Source of the DNA: Evernia prunastri
Taxonomy: Eukaryota > Ascomycota > Lecanoromycetes > Lecanorales > Parmeliaceae
Length of the DNA stretch: 64,000 nucleotides
Direction: 5' to 3'
Assembly (NCBI GenBank): GCA_003184365.1
Contig: NKYR01000014.1
Coordinates: forward strand, 1-64,000
The position numbers and the translations under genes are program-made. The notes beneath the pieces were generated by a model. That model did no database searches. It saw only the letters and a program-made list of their open reading frames with translations, and was not told the origin of the DNA. This document shows, piece after piece, positions 21,173 through 33,645 of the stretch. Position 1 is the stretch's first letter. Every line of letters begins with the position of its first letter.

Positions 21173-22640
21173 CTTTCTAGCAGACACCCTGTCCGAATTT
21201 GGAAGCTTCAATCTTGACGGGGGGGATGAGAAAGGAGCTTAAAAGGGGAAGATGAGATATGCGCAGTAAATGCTTTGGTATATGGAAGATTTTTTTTCTT
21301 TTGCTATTTTGTCCGAGAAGATCTTTTGGGACCGCGATGCTTGTACAGAGGGAAAGAGACGCTATGGAAACTCTTCAAGATCCGCATTGATCAAGCGCTC
21401 GGTGCAGCCAAACGCAAGGAGATGATAGAGACTTGAGACTCAACAAGATATCGAGATGCCCTCAGACCATGATGATTATGTTGTACAATCTATGATTGCT
21501 GGGATCACTTGGGCCACGGGGAGAGAGAAAAAGAAGCATGGGATGATCAACGCATTCCGTACACGAGCTTCCTCACTGAAGCTATATTATCGGAAGGATG
21601 AAGGACAAAGGATAAAAGATGCCACGGATTTTCACAGAGAACATCTCGATCTCCGTGCGCTTGCGCTAGCCTATGTTGTATTTTGAGGGTTTGACCTACG
21701 AGACCTACCACGCGGCAACCTTCCGCCTTCCCTTCCGCCTTCCCTTCCGTGGCCCGTGGCTCATGACCCGCCACGCTTGCGAGGCATAGCATTGCAGTCA
21801 CTATCGCACTCTGCATAAATCCGCGCAGATGGCACTCATGACTCGCTGGAGTTGCAGCTTGTCTTGTTCCAGAGACTGCTGGCTTGCGGATCGCCCGCCT
21901 AGAGTACCCGAAATCCGGCAGCCGATATTTCGTATTCAGTACGCATATCTCCTACTCCCACGGATGGATGAGAACGATGTGCGATATGGCAAATGGCTTT
22001 CATGATCGATTCGATCATTTTGTCATGCATAAAGTCAGCCAGGTCGTGCTCGTAGTCGCTGATCCAAAAATGCATCTTTTGGCGTACTCGGCCCCTCCTT
22101 CGAACTAATCATGCTTGTTCAAGGACAAGATGGCATGACGGCAGAGCGCTCGGATGATTCCGTGCAACCTGGTGGTTTGGCCACGGGATGCGTGGTTTCC
22201 TTCGATGAAGAAGTAGATAGATAGGCACTCATTTAAGATTGCAATGTCGAGACCCAATGTCACACAAATCTGTAGCCGTCGCGAATGCCGCAGATTTAGC
22301 TATCGGGAGGGCAGTTGAGATTTTATATTTTCTACGAACAGGTCACTGTCCCTGGCTAGCTGCAACACGGGGTAGTACTAGATGCTTTCCGAAACTCAAA
22401 GGATGGGCCGGAAAATGTGATGTGTATCAGAATCAAGTTACCAGAGCAGCCTCCGTGTCTAAAGCGGCCGTTTACGGCTTGAACAGGCATCTGATAAGAA
22501 CGTCGACATTCACGACCGGATTCATATCGCCCGGCTTCCCGAACCCATGGTCAAGTAGCTTGCGCGAGGCAACATGACATGGAGCACCCAAAAACAAATG
22601 TGGAATTACCCGGAGCAAAGCCTCCACCGCCCATGCCTGT
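21173..22640. other. Intergenic region upstream of the carrier
   Basis: No supported gene. A direct repeat of cttccgccttcc units lies at about 21719-21750. Frames at 21456-21686 and 22239-22577 have no recognisable motifs. This probably marks the right limit of the five-gene cluster. Confidence 0.4.
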
Positions 22641-23661
22641 CTAAATCTCCGTCTCTTCGTTGAAAGTGAAAGTGTTTTGTGTAAAGTTCCTCCAATACGG
22701 CGGCATGCTATCTATTTCGGCAGGGCGCTCCTCGAACCATCCTTTGGGGAGACCCATATGCTCCAGCATCTTTTCTGCGTACGGACTATCTTTGGGACAC
22801 CATTTGTACCGGTTGAAGTTGGTGTCGACGCCCTGGGTCTCATTGATGAAAGCGTAGCAACTCGTCCGTGTTTCCGCCCACCGGTTCAGCTCGTCCCAGC
22901 TTCGACACATGCGAGGCTGATGGAAGCCAGCGTCCTTGTTCCGCGTCTGTGTACTATACATAGGCGTGTCGTCTGCATCGCAAAGAATGTTCTGCAGGAG
23001 GTGATCCATGCAATGGACGAGGTGTGGATATCCATCCAGCTGGGTACCGTTATGATATGCAATTGTTACCCAGCGGCGGATTTTCCTCTGCACCACAACG
23101 CATGAGAGTCAACTTCTCGATGAGTGGTCACACCTGAGTGGAAAACATACCAGGCAATGAAGGCTGTGGTGGCCGTTAAGTAGATAGAGGCCCCGACTTT
23201 TATCCCAGGGAATGGCTGGGAGGGAGGCAGACCATGATCTTTGGCCCACTGCATGTCAAGAGACACGCTGCCACGGCTTACATCAAGACTTTCCCACATG
23301 ATGCTGCGATTGGTCTCGTTTTTGTTTCCCGTGCCATATTCAGAGTAGGGATTCCACTCGATGGGTACATCGCGGACAAGGCCAGCTGTTGGCGTCAACA
23401 CATTTTGAGGACCTGCTGAGCTATGAGCATACCATATTTTGAGCGATTAGGTTTAGTAGTCTGTCCCCATAAAAGGAGAAGCGAGGTAATGAAGATAAGA
23501 TTAAGAATCAAAGAAAGACAGCTGATGATTCTTGGTGAAAAGGATATGTTCCTGGAGCGTTTTTGGAGAACGTATTGCTGGGCTTCCGCCTGGCTGTCCT
23601 GACTGTTTGATTTCAATTCGTCTATTTGTCTAGGTATCAGATTCTCCGTTGACGAGTCCAT
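22641..23661 (-). CDS. UstYa-like (DUF3328) oxidase-family protein
   Basis: Minus-strand exons 23661-23433, 23385-23132 and 23087-22641 give about 309 aa. A short cytoplasmic N-terminus is followed by one membrane segment (ISCLSLILNLIFITSLLLLW), then the lumenal domain with AGLVRDVPIEW, YPHLVHCMDHLLQNILCDAD (second HxxHC motif) and MCRSWDELNRWAE. The family performs oxidative cyclisation in ustiloxin-type peptide pathways and other secondary metabolism. The first HxxHC motif is not recovered. It falls at the second intron, where two splice choices keep frame but both lack it, so the enzyme may be impaired or the junction is misread. No precursor peptide gene was found nearby. A longer N-terminus from 23796 is possible. 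Confidence 0.7.
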
Positions 23662-24006
23662 TTGACCCACGTTACAGTAACATGCGTTTTCGATGAATGA
23701 AAAGATGGATCTTGCTGGAGAAGCTTCATGACTGAGCTGTTGAATATGAGTAGGACCTCGATTGGTCTTGATTGATTGATTGATTGATTGCGTCATACTA
23801 CCCTGCAGTTAGTCCCTAGTGGGCCAACTATGCGAGTTACGTAATCTATCTACCAATCGGTCTGACCAATCATGTCGCCTCCTGAAAAGTGAGGCTATAC
23901 AAGTTGGTATAGACCCTCTGGTGCCTTCTTGCTGCTTGCATCATTGTGGAGGGGTACCCTACTGCGCCGGGGCCTCCACTTCGTGACCACGTCCCGTTTT
24001 TTGATA
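23662..24006. other. Upstream region of the UstYa-like gene
   Basis: Contains a short attg/attgatt microsatellite at about 23768-23792 and the downstream edge of the LINE relic. No gene seen. Confidence 0.35.
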
Positions 24007-25154
24007 TTATACCCCTGCAAATCCTTCTTGCTGCTCCTCATCGAGGGTCCGAAATTGCTCAATGAACCCAGTACTCTTTATAAAATTCGCTGCCATGGAG
24101 GCGTAGCGAGGTGTTGTCAGCATATCCTCATGAGTTATTACCCCCCCTGACACCTTCCTCCTTTCTGCTGTCCAAAGGCTATTCCTTTGCCTCCTAAACA
24201 GCCTACATTCGTGTAGCAGGTGGCGGGCAGTCTGCCTGGCCCGCCCGCATTCACATTGATCATTGTCGATGTCCGGTACCCTCCTGCTGAATAGGAAGGC
24301 ATTAAGACCGATCTTTTCGGTTCGCATTTGTGTGATCAGTGACGTCTTAGCGCGCTTTATTTTGGCATGCAATCGCATGGTTTTGTTGGACGATGTGGGC
24401 TGAATCTTCCTCAGGGCACTACCACGTGATTCGGAAGCCCACTCGCTAGCCCATTGTTGATAGACATGTTTTCTGATGGCTGTTCTGACCGTTGCTATCA
24501 TTCTACATTGAATAGTTGATAGTGGGGCAGTCTCGTTGGTGTCCCTCTTTAGTACTCTACCATGTATCGTTTTCGTTCTTCAGCCGGTGGCTTTCTTCGC
24601 CTCTGTATCGGCTCATTCGTTATCTGATATACCGATGTGGGTCGGTATTCAATGCAATTCGGTAGAGACTCCCTGCGCTCGGAGAGCGTTGATTATTTGG
24701 ACTGTATGCATGACGTAAATTTGGCCTGATCTCTTTCCTGGATCCTCAATGGCTCTGATGGATGATTGATTATCAGTGTTAATAATGATCGTATCGGTAG
24801 GGTGTAGTCGATTGAGTGATGCAATAGTCAATGTCTGAATGATTCCATGCAACTCAGCAGAATAAACAGTGTACCAGGTGTCAGATTCCATGAATATTTG
24901 TTAAGGCGATCTCACTGTATAGGATATCGCTGCAGCCCCGATTTTCTTGTTGATTCCACTACCGTCAGTATAAAACATGGTGTGGTCTTTCTCCGTAGAT
25001 CTTCTCGATAGCTTTCTTGCTTTCTTCTTGGTTTTGCAAATAATCGTTTTGGGAGGTTCTCATTCCGGTGAGACGCTGAATGGTTGCAATTTTTCGAGTT
25101 GTTGAACATTGTCATAGAGGGCAAGGACTCGCGTACGCCCAGCAAAGCTTGCAT
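24007..25154 (-). pseudogene. LINE (Tad-like non-LTR retrotransposon) relic: RNase H and C-terminal part
   Basis: Read on the minus strand, broken frames give an RNase H domain (FYTDGSG near 24980, YSAELHGI near 24850, NTDNQSSIRAI near 24760, then a WIPTH-type segment). A C-terminal region follows with KTSLITQMRTEKIGLNAFL and a CxC/HxxxxC zinc-knuckle-like stretch (CECGRARQTARHLLHEC). This is the usual 3' end of fungal Tad/I-clade LINE ORF2. The reverse transcriptase is missing and stops interrupt the frame, so the copy is 5'-truncated and dead. Confidence 0.75.
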
Positions 25155-26863
25155 CCTCTACAATAGGCATTGTACTGCAGCGTTCAGGCATGCCTCTGCT
25201 TATTCAGAAGCCGCTGCGCACTATTAGATGTCGAATTCTTGTTTGCTCTCTAAGCATGTGGTATTAGACATAACTCACACTCCACATATCGATATGCGCA
25301 TCCGTCCTCTCGGGCTATACAAATAATGTCCTTCAATAGTCTTCTATGAACGTACGGCTGTCCCATCCCGTAAGAGTGATTTACCGAGAATCAGAGTTCA
25401 TCGAAGGGATGAGGTCCTCGGGGCCATATGTATACACTTTAAGACATATCTCGCGATCGTTGCCATTGTATACCACGTCTCGCAGACTGTAAACAGTCCG
25501 TTTCGCGTTATCTGCAAAGATCTCCCTCACACAACTGTGTTCTATCTGAGCTTTTTCTAACCTAGTAACAGCTGATATAGACCGATCATGTCTTGCAAAA
25601 GTACCACTTTTCCGCTGCGTCCTGTAGCCCTAGCCACGCAGTTGTAGTATTCTTACTAATCAAATCCGTACCTCGATAGTCTAGACGACATCACATCCAT
25701 CACTGCCTTCACACCCAGCAGTGACTTCGAGTCTCAGTGCGAGTGAGGTAGACGTCTCGGTTCTTTTCTGTCCTCGCTACTCCCAAGCAGTCTCAGAGCG
25801 GGCTTCGGATCCAAGGATGTCCTGTCGCGTTGATAGAACGATATCACTTCACTGGTAGATAAGACCAGCTTCGGGTCTGAGTACGAGTCAGGTAAACAAC
25901 GCGTCGGGTGGTTTTCATATTTCAGTGTCCCTTGTAGTTGACGCTTTTGGCTGAGCCCAAAACGCCTGAGGTCTCTTGGCTCTGTTGAATACCGTAGTAT
26001 CATCAGGTTCGTAGCCGGCAGCGCGTACAGCTGGACCTCGTCGCCGGCCGACCTCGTTGGTCTCGCGCACATTTGAATGCTCTTTTGCCTGAAATGGTTA
26101 CAGCCGCGTTGCAATACTGTTGTAGAACACCTCAAATCTCAACCCCACTTGCACCTCGCATTCAATTGCTATGATGAATTCTTGCAGCATGAAGTGTGGG
26201 GGTCTCTTCGATCGAGCAATATCTGCGTAACGTGCATATGTAGAACCGAAAGGTACATATGAAAGATTGCCGATCATTGACCTGTGAGTCAATGCAAACA
26301 CACTGGCGTTCCACGGTTCCTTTCACTGAAATGTAGACTATTGGACTACCTGTGGTCAGTAGCCAGAAGCACTAAGATTCATTGTACGCTCTCTCTCAGC
26401 TCTGAAGAGTAGGGGAGGAAAAGACCACTAACATGAGTTGTATGAACTGCGAGTTGGAGGGTGTGGGACAGTAAAGCGATTAACGTGTAAATGGGTCCCG
26501 GGGATAGGAACTAATGTTCAGGTCAAGGTTCCTGCCAGCCTTGATGGGACCTTGCCGCATCGGACTTTCTTAGCCCGCACTTCATCGTCTACCTTCATTG
26601 ATCAAGGTGGTATCTGGGATCTTCATCGTTCATGGCGGTCATAGACGGCCATCGACAATCTTTGATGCAATCTTCCCGAGCTAGGTGCTGATGATACATA
26701 CGATACTTGAAATTTACTGTAACTTTAATTATCGATACTGAACAATTCTGTGCCTTAATTTTGGCCCACAATATTGGCTGGTGACTTACCAATACCCTTT
26801 GGTCCCGATTGTCCAGGCCTTTGAATTGACCTTTTGCTTGAAAACGCGATTATCCACAGTACA
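25155..26863. other. Intergenic region with no recognised gene
   Basis: Minus-strand frames at 25734-26135 and 26098-26301 are open, but I recognise no domain and see no splice pattern joining them into a gene. The frame at 25734-26135 contains a tandem-like pair of segments (cactgg/cagcagtgac with gtctgagtacgag) and may be repeat-derived. Confidence 0.35.
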
Positions 26864-27466
26864 ATGGCTTCTCTCAAAGCATCCCTGCCTCCTTTCCTTT
26901 ATACGAATCGTCTCACTCTCGAATTGTTCGACTATTCCGAGGCGCACTACAGTTGCCTGCTAGAAGCGATGAACACTCCCACAGCACATATCAACATGGG
27001 CGATTTTGGCATCCGAACGCCTGCCCAGTTCGATGCCCTCAACCATGCTACCCGCCTCTCACCATCTGCATGTGAAGGGCGGATCCCAGACACAGACGTC
27101 TATTACCTTCTGCGGATGGGCCAGAAGTCTGGGCCCCTGATGGGAGCAGTTTCACTAGCACAGCGAGCGGCGTCCACGCCGCCTGACATGGGATGGTGTA
27201 TGTTGGAACAATTCATGGGCCAGTCTTACGCGGCCGAAGCAGGGCGAGAGCTCCTGAGGCTGTCTAGAGATACACTAGGCATGAAGAAGATTATGACCTG
27301 GCCTGGAATCAAAAATCAGCGGAGCATTCGAGTGGCACAGAAGATTGGTTTTGTGGAAGGAGGAACAATTGAAAGCAGTGATGGAGGACTCAATGTTGTC
27401 TATATCCTGCCCGGCATGCTATTCGATAGTGGTATGGCTCTGTCGCTTTGGGGAGGAAACAAATGA
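26864..27466 (+). CDS. GNAT-family N-acetyltransferase (RimJ/RimL-like)
   Basis: Intronless, 200 aa from the Met at 26864; a Met ten codons upstream is less likely because the family N-terminus starts near LYTNRLTLEL. The N-terminal TNRLTLELFDYSEAHY strand, the central GAVSL and MGWCMLEQFMGQSYAAEA segment, and the acetyl-CoA-binding and C-terminal stretch with NQRSIRVAQKIGFVEGG match the acetyltransf_3 fold. This subfamily acetylates small molecules or protein N-termini; the substrate cannot be deduced. It is cytosolic, with no signal peptide. Confidence 0.8.
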   Translation: MASLKASLPPFLYTNRLTLELFDYSEAHYSCLLEAMNTPTAHINMGDFGIRTPAQFDALNHATRLSPSACEGRIPDTDVYYLLRMGQKSGPLMGAVSLAQRAASTPPDMGWCMLEQFMGQSYAAEAGRELLRLSRDTLGMKKIMTWPGIKNQRSIRVAQKIGFVEGGTIESSDGGLNVVYILPGMLFDSGMALSLWGGNK

Positions 27467-28996
27467 CGAGGATTGAGTCGTATTTGTGAGCGCTAGTAAC
27501 CGAGCTTCGTTTCTGGCAAAGAGCTATGGAAGTAGTTATAAGAGCACGCTTGCTCAATACACTATGTTGAAGCCTGAGATGCGTGGAGGTAAAAGTGGAA
27601 CAAGACAGGTCATGAAAATTACAAGTCATCGTATTTTACGTTTTTTTGTGTTGGAAGATGCAGTGGAGGACAACGGACCCTCGGTTAGAGACGAAAGACG
27701 GGCCGCAGTTCCTCGCGAGCTCGCCTCGCTCCGCCTCGCTTCACAATACCACATTCATAAAGTACCTTACTCTATCGGTCAAGAAAGCCTGCATCTACAG
27801 TAAGTAGGCTTTGATAAGACTTCTGAAATCTGAATGGACGCGGGAACTCATAGAGTGAGACACTTTCACCTTAGCACGGCGCAGCCATCAAGTCCAAGAT
27901 ACACATTGCATTTGTAGTGCACTTCTCCCGCCCCGTCTGCGTGTCGGTGCATATGCACCCATGTCACATTGCGCAAGTCTTCCCCCAGAACCTATGGGTG
28001 GTGTGGGGTTACTGGCGCAAGGAAGGTGCTGCCACTGAAGATAAGGAAGTAGGACTGCGCCCCTCTTCTCCCTGTGATGATGATCGGTACGGGCTCCAGA
28101 AGGGTTCTCGATTGGCTTTCCTGCTGAGTGCGAGGTGTCTTCCACAATGTTACCCTCCATCGACCGTGCATCTGATCTTCGCTGGATCGCAAGCAGTATT
28201 TGAAATAGCTAGTAAATTCGTAGGAATTGAAACAGCTGCTGGATTTCGCTCGCCTCTGAGGATTGTCGGACCCCTATTCGGCGACTTGCTTATTCAAAAG
28301 AAGCACCACAATTGCAGTCATGGCGATTGAAGGATAGTGCCAGAGTATGGAGAAGATGCCTGGCAAAGGCATAGCTCCATTGCGTGTTGAACATGGGCTT
28401 CCAGCCTCATGATTGACCTTGCCTGCTGATGCAAGCTTAAGAGATTTCCTGGAGTTTACGAGCATCCATACTCGCGGAGATTGGATGATGTTTGTTGACT
28501 GTTCCAGGAGCGTGGAATTTTCAGGAGCAAAAGTGGCTGAAATAAGCCGACATCCTTCGTTAAGCTGTCTTTTGGTGGGGGCTGAGGAGGGGTTTGGAAT
28601 AACGATGGGCACGCTTCAACTTGAGAAGTTCCTGCTTCCATTGGCTTGGATGTTGAAATAGGCCCCCGAAGCTTCAAGCGCAGTCATTTGAATTGTCTCG
28701 GAGCATACTATGATATGCATTGTGCATCGAGACGACTAAAAGTGCATGCACTGAGTAAAGGCCTAGCTATGTCAGACGAACATACTTGGTGACCAACCAA
28801 ATGCCATCAGCATGTGGCACAACGGCGATCTCCGTTTCAGCTCTGGGGTCGATGGTGGGACGGGTCGAACGTGGGTGGGATTTAATCCAGAACTGCCTCT
28901 CCTCACCTGGACTCCAATCTATCTCACTTTTGCTTCATCGTTTGTCAAAAAGCTGCTCTGCCCTTTTCATCACGCTCGCTTTGACCCTGGCGCACA
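27467..28996. other. Intergenic region, possible degenerate minus-strand membrane-protein exon
   Basis: About 1.5 kb. A minus frame at 28274-28612 contains a membrane-like stretch (IAMTAIVVLLLN) but stops shortly after, and no neighbouring exons could be joined. It may be a gene relic. No other gene is supported. Confidence 0.3.
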
Positions 28997-31091
28997 ATGG
29001 ACACGGACTACGAATTCCAAAGCAAACCGGGCTCTCACGAGAACCCCGATCGCCCATGGGACCGAGATGCAGCCCAACTTACCCGTCTTGGGAAGACACC
29101 TGTCTTGAAGGTTTGTGCTCTATCTTCTCTCTGCCAAAGCGAAGTGTTCAGGCGATGAGGAATATTTGCTTCCGGGCTTTGGAGAATCGGATATTTCCGT
29201 GTATAATATATGGAAATTCGCTGACCATCCTCAGCGGAATTTCGGTTTCATGTCACTGCTGGGGTTCAGTTGCACAGTACTCGTTACCTGGGAAGGTACT
29301 CTGTTGTGAGTTCGCTACCAAGATCCCAATAACAGAATACAGCTGACTTCTTTCCAGGACCTTTCAACTTCTATATGCTAAGTATGGTGTCAAACGTTAC
29401 GAAGCGGGTAGTCTCGTGTTTTAGGTAATATCTCTGAAAGCGGCGGGCCTGCTGGCGCAATATACGGCTTCCTGGTGGTCTGGTTTGGTATGCTCTGTAC
29501 ATATCCTTGTCTCTCTGAGCTGGCGTCAATGCAAGTGCATGTCCCTCATTTGCAGAATACAGACACTGACTTGACTTGACAAAAGGGCACCAACATCTGG
29601 CGGTCAATACCAGTAAATACTGAGCTTTCTGCAACTTTCCGAGCCTTTCTGTTAATTAATATGTAGCTGGGTCTCAATGCTAGCACCGAAATCTTGCCAA
29701 AGGTTTCTTAGCTATATCACCGGTCTTTATGCTCCCTCGTGGAAGTGTCATCAAGAGAGCTGACCAGGTCTAGGCTGGTTAACGATAACTGGCTGGCAGG
29801 CATCCTGTGCTTCCGGCGCATTCAATTCAGGCATATTGATCCAAGGACTTATCATGCTTTGCAATCCAGGACACACCCCTAAAGGATGGCAGAATACTCT
29901 GTTGGCCTGGGCGGTTCTAGCCTTCGCAGTCCTCATCAACACCATTGCTAGTAGCTCGCTGGCACAATTCGAAGGCCTCATTTTGGTTCTCCACATCGTG
30001 GGCTTCTTTGCTGTCCTGATTCCCTTAACATATCTTGCGCCACATGCCAGCGCCCAAGATGTGTTCAGAACCTTTCTCAATACCGGCGGCTGGGATACAC
30101 AAGCGTACTCTTTCTTTATTGGCCTTGTTGGGGCGGTGTATGCGTTCGTTGGGGCCGATTCCGCAGTGCACATGGCTGAAGAGATTAAAAACGCTGCAGT
30201 GGTCATACCACGAGCGATTCTCTTTAGCATTGGCATAAATGGAGCTCTTGGGTTTGCAATGCTGATAGCGGTCTTGTTTTGCTTCGGAGACCCAGCGCAG
30301 GTGCCAACGACGGTAGTGCAAACACCCTTAGGGTTTCCGTTTATTCAGGTTTTCCTCGATGCTACCAAATCTGTCCCGGGCACCGCGATCATGGCTTCTA
30401 TCGTTCTTGTACTCGGAATCTCGTCGACGGTCGGTCTTCTGGCATCATCTTCTCGGATGTTCTGGTCTTTTGCGCGCGATCGAGGACTACCGTTCTGGCA
30501 GACGATTAGCGAGGTGAGTAAAGTGGCTTGTTTTTTTGGTTTCCCCGGAGTGCAGTTCGAGAGACCTTCATGTCATCACATATTAAGTGAGGTGTTCTCC
30601 AGGTTGACCGCCGGACTTCCATTCCGGTGACCGCTGTTGGAATAACGACAACAATATCCGCTCTTCTCGCACTTATCGGCATCGGCTCCTCAGTTGCATT
30701 CAACGATATCATCTCCATTTCGGTGGTAGGTCTCTACGCCTCTTACCTAGTAGCAACTATTCTCTTGCTGTGGCGGCGCGCGACGGGGTCAATTCGCCCA
30801 GCCTCTGAATCTTCAATTGAGTCGACAGTCGTCAATGCCCCAAACTCAATCCTGGCTTGGGGACCCTTCAAGATGCCTCGCGTAGTTGGAACTTTGGTGA
30901 ATTTTGTTGCCATAGCCTATATGATCATCGTGTTCCTATTTGCATTTTGGCCACCTGCGCTGCCGGTTGGACCTGCTTCAATGAATTATGCGTGCTTAGT
31001 ATTTGGAGGGACGGTCCTGTTGAGCATTGCATGGTACATTGTGCACGCCAGGAAGGTGTACAAAGGTCCGATTGTAGAAGTCGAGCGTTGA
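28997..31091 (+). CDS. Choline/amino-acid (GABA-type) permease, copy 1
   Basis: Exons 28997-29110, 29235-29305, 29358-29381, 29441-29530, 29586-29612, 29667-29722, 29774-30513 and 30603-31091 give 536 aa. It is an APC-superfamily transporter resembling the fungal Hnm1/Uga4 group, with FGFMSLLGFSCTVLVTWEG in the first membrane segment, NGGPAGAIYGFLVVW, APTSGGQYHWVSMLAP, GADSAVHMAEEIKNAA and SSRMFWSFARDRGLP. About 12 hydrophobic segments place it in the plasma membrane, probably importing choline or amino acids. Intron 4 uses a GC donor (29531). It is paralogous to 55548-57592, has the same predicted length, and has one intron the paralogue lacks (29613-29666). Confidence 0.85.
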
Positions 31092-32638
31092 TCTTTGTAC
31101 TGCCTAAGTAGAGTTGGGCTGCATCGTGGAAAGGTAGATGAGCGGTGTAGCTTCGTGCTGCCACTCGATCTAGCCGAGATGCGAGGCATCATAGGAGACC
31201 GTGGTCTGGGGCGTAGACCACCCCAGTTCATTCATTCAGCTGATGGGTCAATCCAGTAGCTCTGTGATTTCCTCAAGAAAAGAACTCTAGATTCTTCTGC
31301 ACACGCGACACACCCAGGCTCCAGCTCTTGCACACTCGAAATTCTCTTTCAATCACAGACGGAAGTACAGACAGCTTACCCTCGACTTCATGGCTGATGG
31401 GGGCTGTGGATCCCGGCTCTTGCATCAACACTCCTTCGATATTTGGAGATAACATTACCTCGTGCGGAGGTTGAGAAACCCCGCCATGCATCATCCCGCA
31501 TTCTAGCACCGATATTAAGAATTCGGTATGCTGCCTCACCAGCGCAAACAAAGTACCTTACCGTGGGATATACGACAAGAAAAATAACTTGGCCTATCAT
31601 AGTGTGCTTCGCGTCCTGGATCCAGACCTTCGCCCTCGCTCTTCTGCTGACCTTGCCAAAAACAGAAAGGTTAGACGGTGTACTTTGAAACCATTGAACG
31701 ATCTCCTTGCATATCTTCGATCATAGATGTGCTCTCAACAATGCTGAGACAAGGTCCGTTCACTTAGTCTAAGCTGCCATTTAATTAGACCCCGATAAAT
31801 CCTATCGAGCAGCGGTGGCGCTTTGGGGCAGAGAGTAACAACAGGCGGCCACCGCCGCCGAATGATGAATAGACACGGATGAGTGCGTGTGCTGCCGTTG
31901 CTTTAATGTACAAAGTATCTGAGATATGTGCACATGGATCTGATGCAGTCTTGATGGGAACTTTGAGGCCACATTGACGAGGACATGGTAGATTTGGTCC
32001 CAACCAGCAGCGTTATTAATGGGCGCGATTATGTTAAAGTTTTGAATTCTTTGAAGTGTCATTTTGGTAAGTACGTCGTCGCCTTTAATGCCTGAAATTT
32101 GAAAGTGAACTCAACGGTGTTGACCAGTAGTTTTCCAACGACTTCGAGGCTTGCCTCAGTGCCTGCGTGCCAAAAATGGTGCTTGGCTAAATGTGCGTCA
32201 CTATGAGAGGCGAAGTTTATACGCGAGTAGTAGCGTCGACCTATGCAGGCGGCTCTTCCGTGCCTCCGTCTACCACGTTTGAGGGCTGAGGCTGACTGCT
32301 TTTTGACTATCGTCTGTCTTGACAAGGTTTCACAACAACAGCGGCCCCGCCTTCAGATAGATTACCTGTTCATGCATGTACTCTGTTAGAACATCGACAT
32401 GTGAAGATCACAATGCCTGTCGAAGCGGGGGTCCAATCTGCGACTACATCATCGTCAAAAGCCTCGTTGGAGCCTTACGCGATTCATGGTAGAGCTATGT
32501 TCCGGAGTGATTTTATTTAAAACAGCCTGGTATGCTCCTCTTTGTGTTCAACGACTTCCCCATCTCCTCCATCCTCCATCGCAAGCCATCGTCACAAAGC
32601 AAGACCAGTCGAACAAAAGAGCACGATTTTCCTCCACG
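31092..32638. other. Intergenic region without recognised gene
   Basis: Minus-strand frames at 31273-31551 and 32059-32325 are open for 80-90 codons but show no domain, signal peptide or splice partner. Left uncalled. Confidence 0.35.
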
Positions 32639-33129
32639 ATGCGCAACCAGCTCATCCAGTGCGCCTGCATCCTGGTTGCCGGACTTGGCGGAGTTGCCTC
32701 CTCGGCGATACAGCCACGCGTCCCCGCCGCGAAACTCAACGAGTACAGCAATATAAACTGGTAAAGGCACATGATGAGAAACCTGTGCAATGTTCATACT
32801 GACTCTGCCTCCGCCACAACAGCACCACAACCCATCCCGATGGTACAACGGACAATGTGCCTACCTTTCATCACTCTCCCACAGAGGATGTGTGTATCGG
32901 TATAGACGGCACGACCCAGTCAGTGTACCTAAGAAAAGGGATAGCCTACGGGAAAATAATCGGATATTACGTTCCTGGTGCGTGCGATGCCGACGATGTG
33001 GATCACCGGAGTCCAAACATTACTTTCGATAATAGCATTGATGGAGGGTCGCATTGCCATCCGGTCGTTCGCGACGCTAGCGATGCCAGTAATACGAGGG
33101 TGCACGATATAGAATTCAGGACCGCTTGA
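32639..33129 (+). CDS. Small secreted cysteine-containing protein
   Basis: Exons 32639-32760 and 32823-33129 give 142 aa. A signal peptide (hydrophobic CACILVAGLGGVASSA, probable cleavage near residue 22-24) is followed by a mature protein with four Cys, one of them made across the splice junction, enough for two disulfides. The C-terminus is Asp/His-rich. I recognise no family. Size, secretion and even Cys number fit an effector-like or cell-surface protein, but that is inference. The intron has a GTAAAG donor and an ACAACAG acceptor. Confidence 0.65.
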
Positions 33130-33645
33130 TCTTCTCTAACAACAACTTCGGATCCCGCCGGCGATGGTATATATTGCGCTATTCTACAGGTTGATGCACG
33201 GGGCATGATTGCTGCAGCGGCAGCGTACAAGCAATGTGATTTTGGGGCGTTGAGTATGTGCAGTTGCCTACATCTGAAGTTTGCCGAATGCCTTTCGGGG
33301 AACGATATACATAGCCACAATCGCAGAGTCAATCCATCTCAGTGAATAAACCAGGCCCATCTGTTAGTGGCAATTAAAGAGAGGACATCAGTCGTCCTTG
33401 AGTCCTCGCTCTATCACACCGCTCCATGGAGGTACGTAGCGGAAAAGGCAAGTATTAGCGGTAAGGCTGGTCTTTGCGCGCAAACCCAATCTCGCGATTC
33501 GAACTTTCTTCGTCGCCTCTATCTCTGCAACGTCTCTTCTTCTATCCCTCCCCCTTCTCACCACCCACCTCTGCCAGCACCTTCTCGTCCAACCCACCAC
33601 CCCGTCCCACCTCCAACCATCTCAACAAAGAAGACCGCTAAAAAG
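33130..33645. other. Promoter region of the ER thioredoxin-like gene
   Basis: Pyrimidine-rich leader at about 33525-33630, typical of fungal 5' UTRs of expressed genes. An in-frame upstream extension of the next gene exists, but its residues look like translated CT-rich leader. Confidence 0.4.

Noticed and set aside
21173..26863. RiPP (ustiloxin-type) cluster around the UstYa-like gene
   Set aside because: No precursor with signal peptide and repeated KR-flanked cores, and no second UstY gene.
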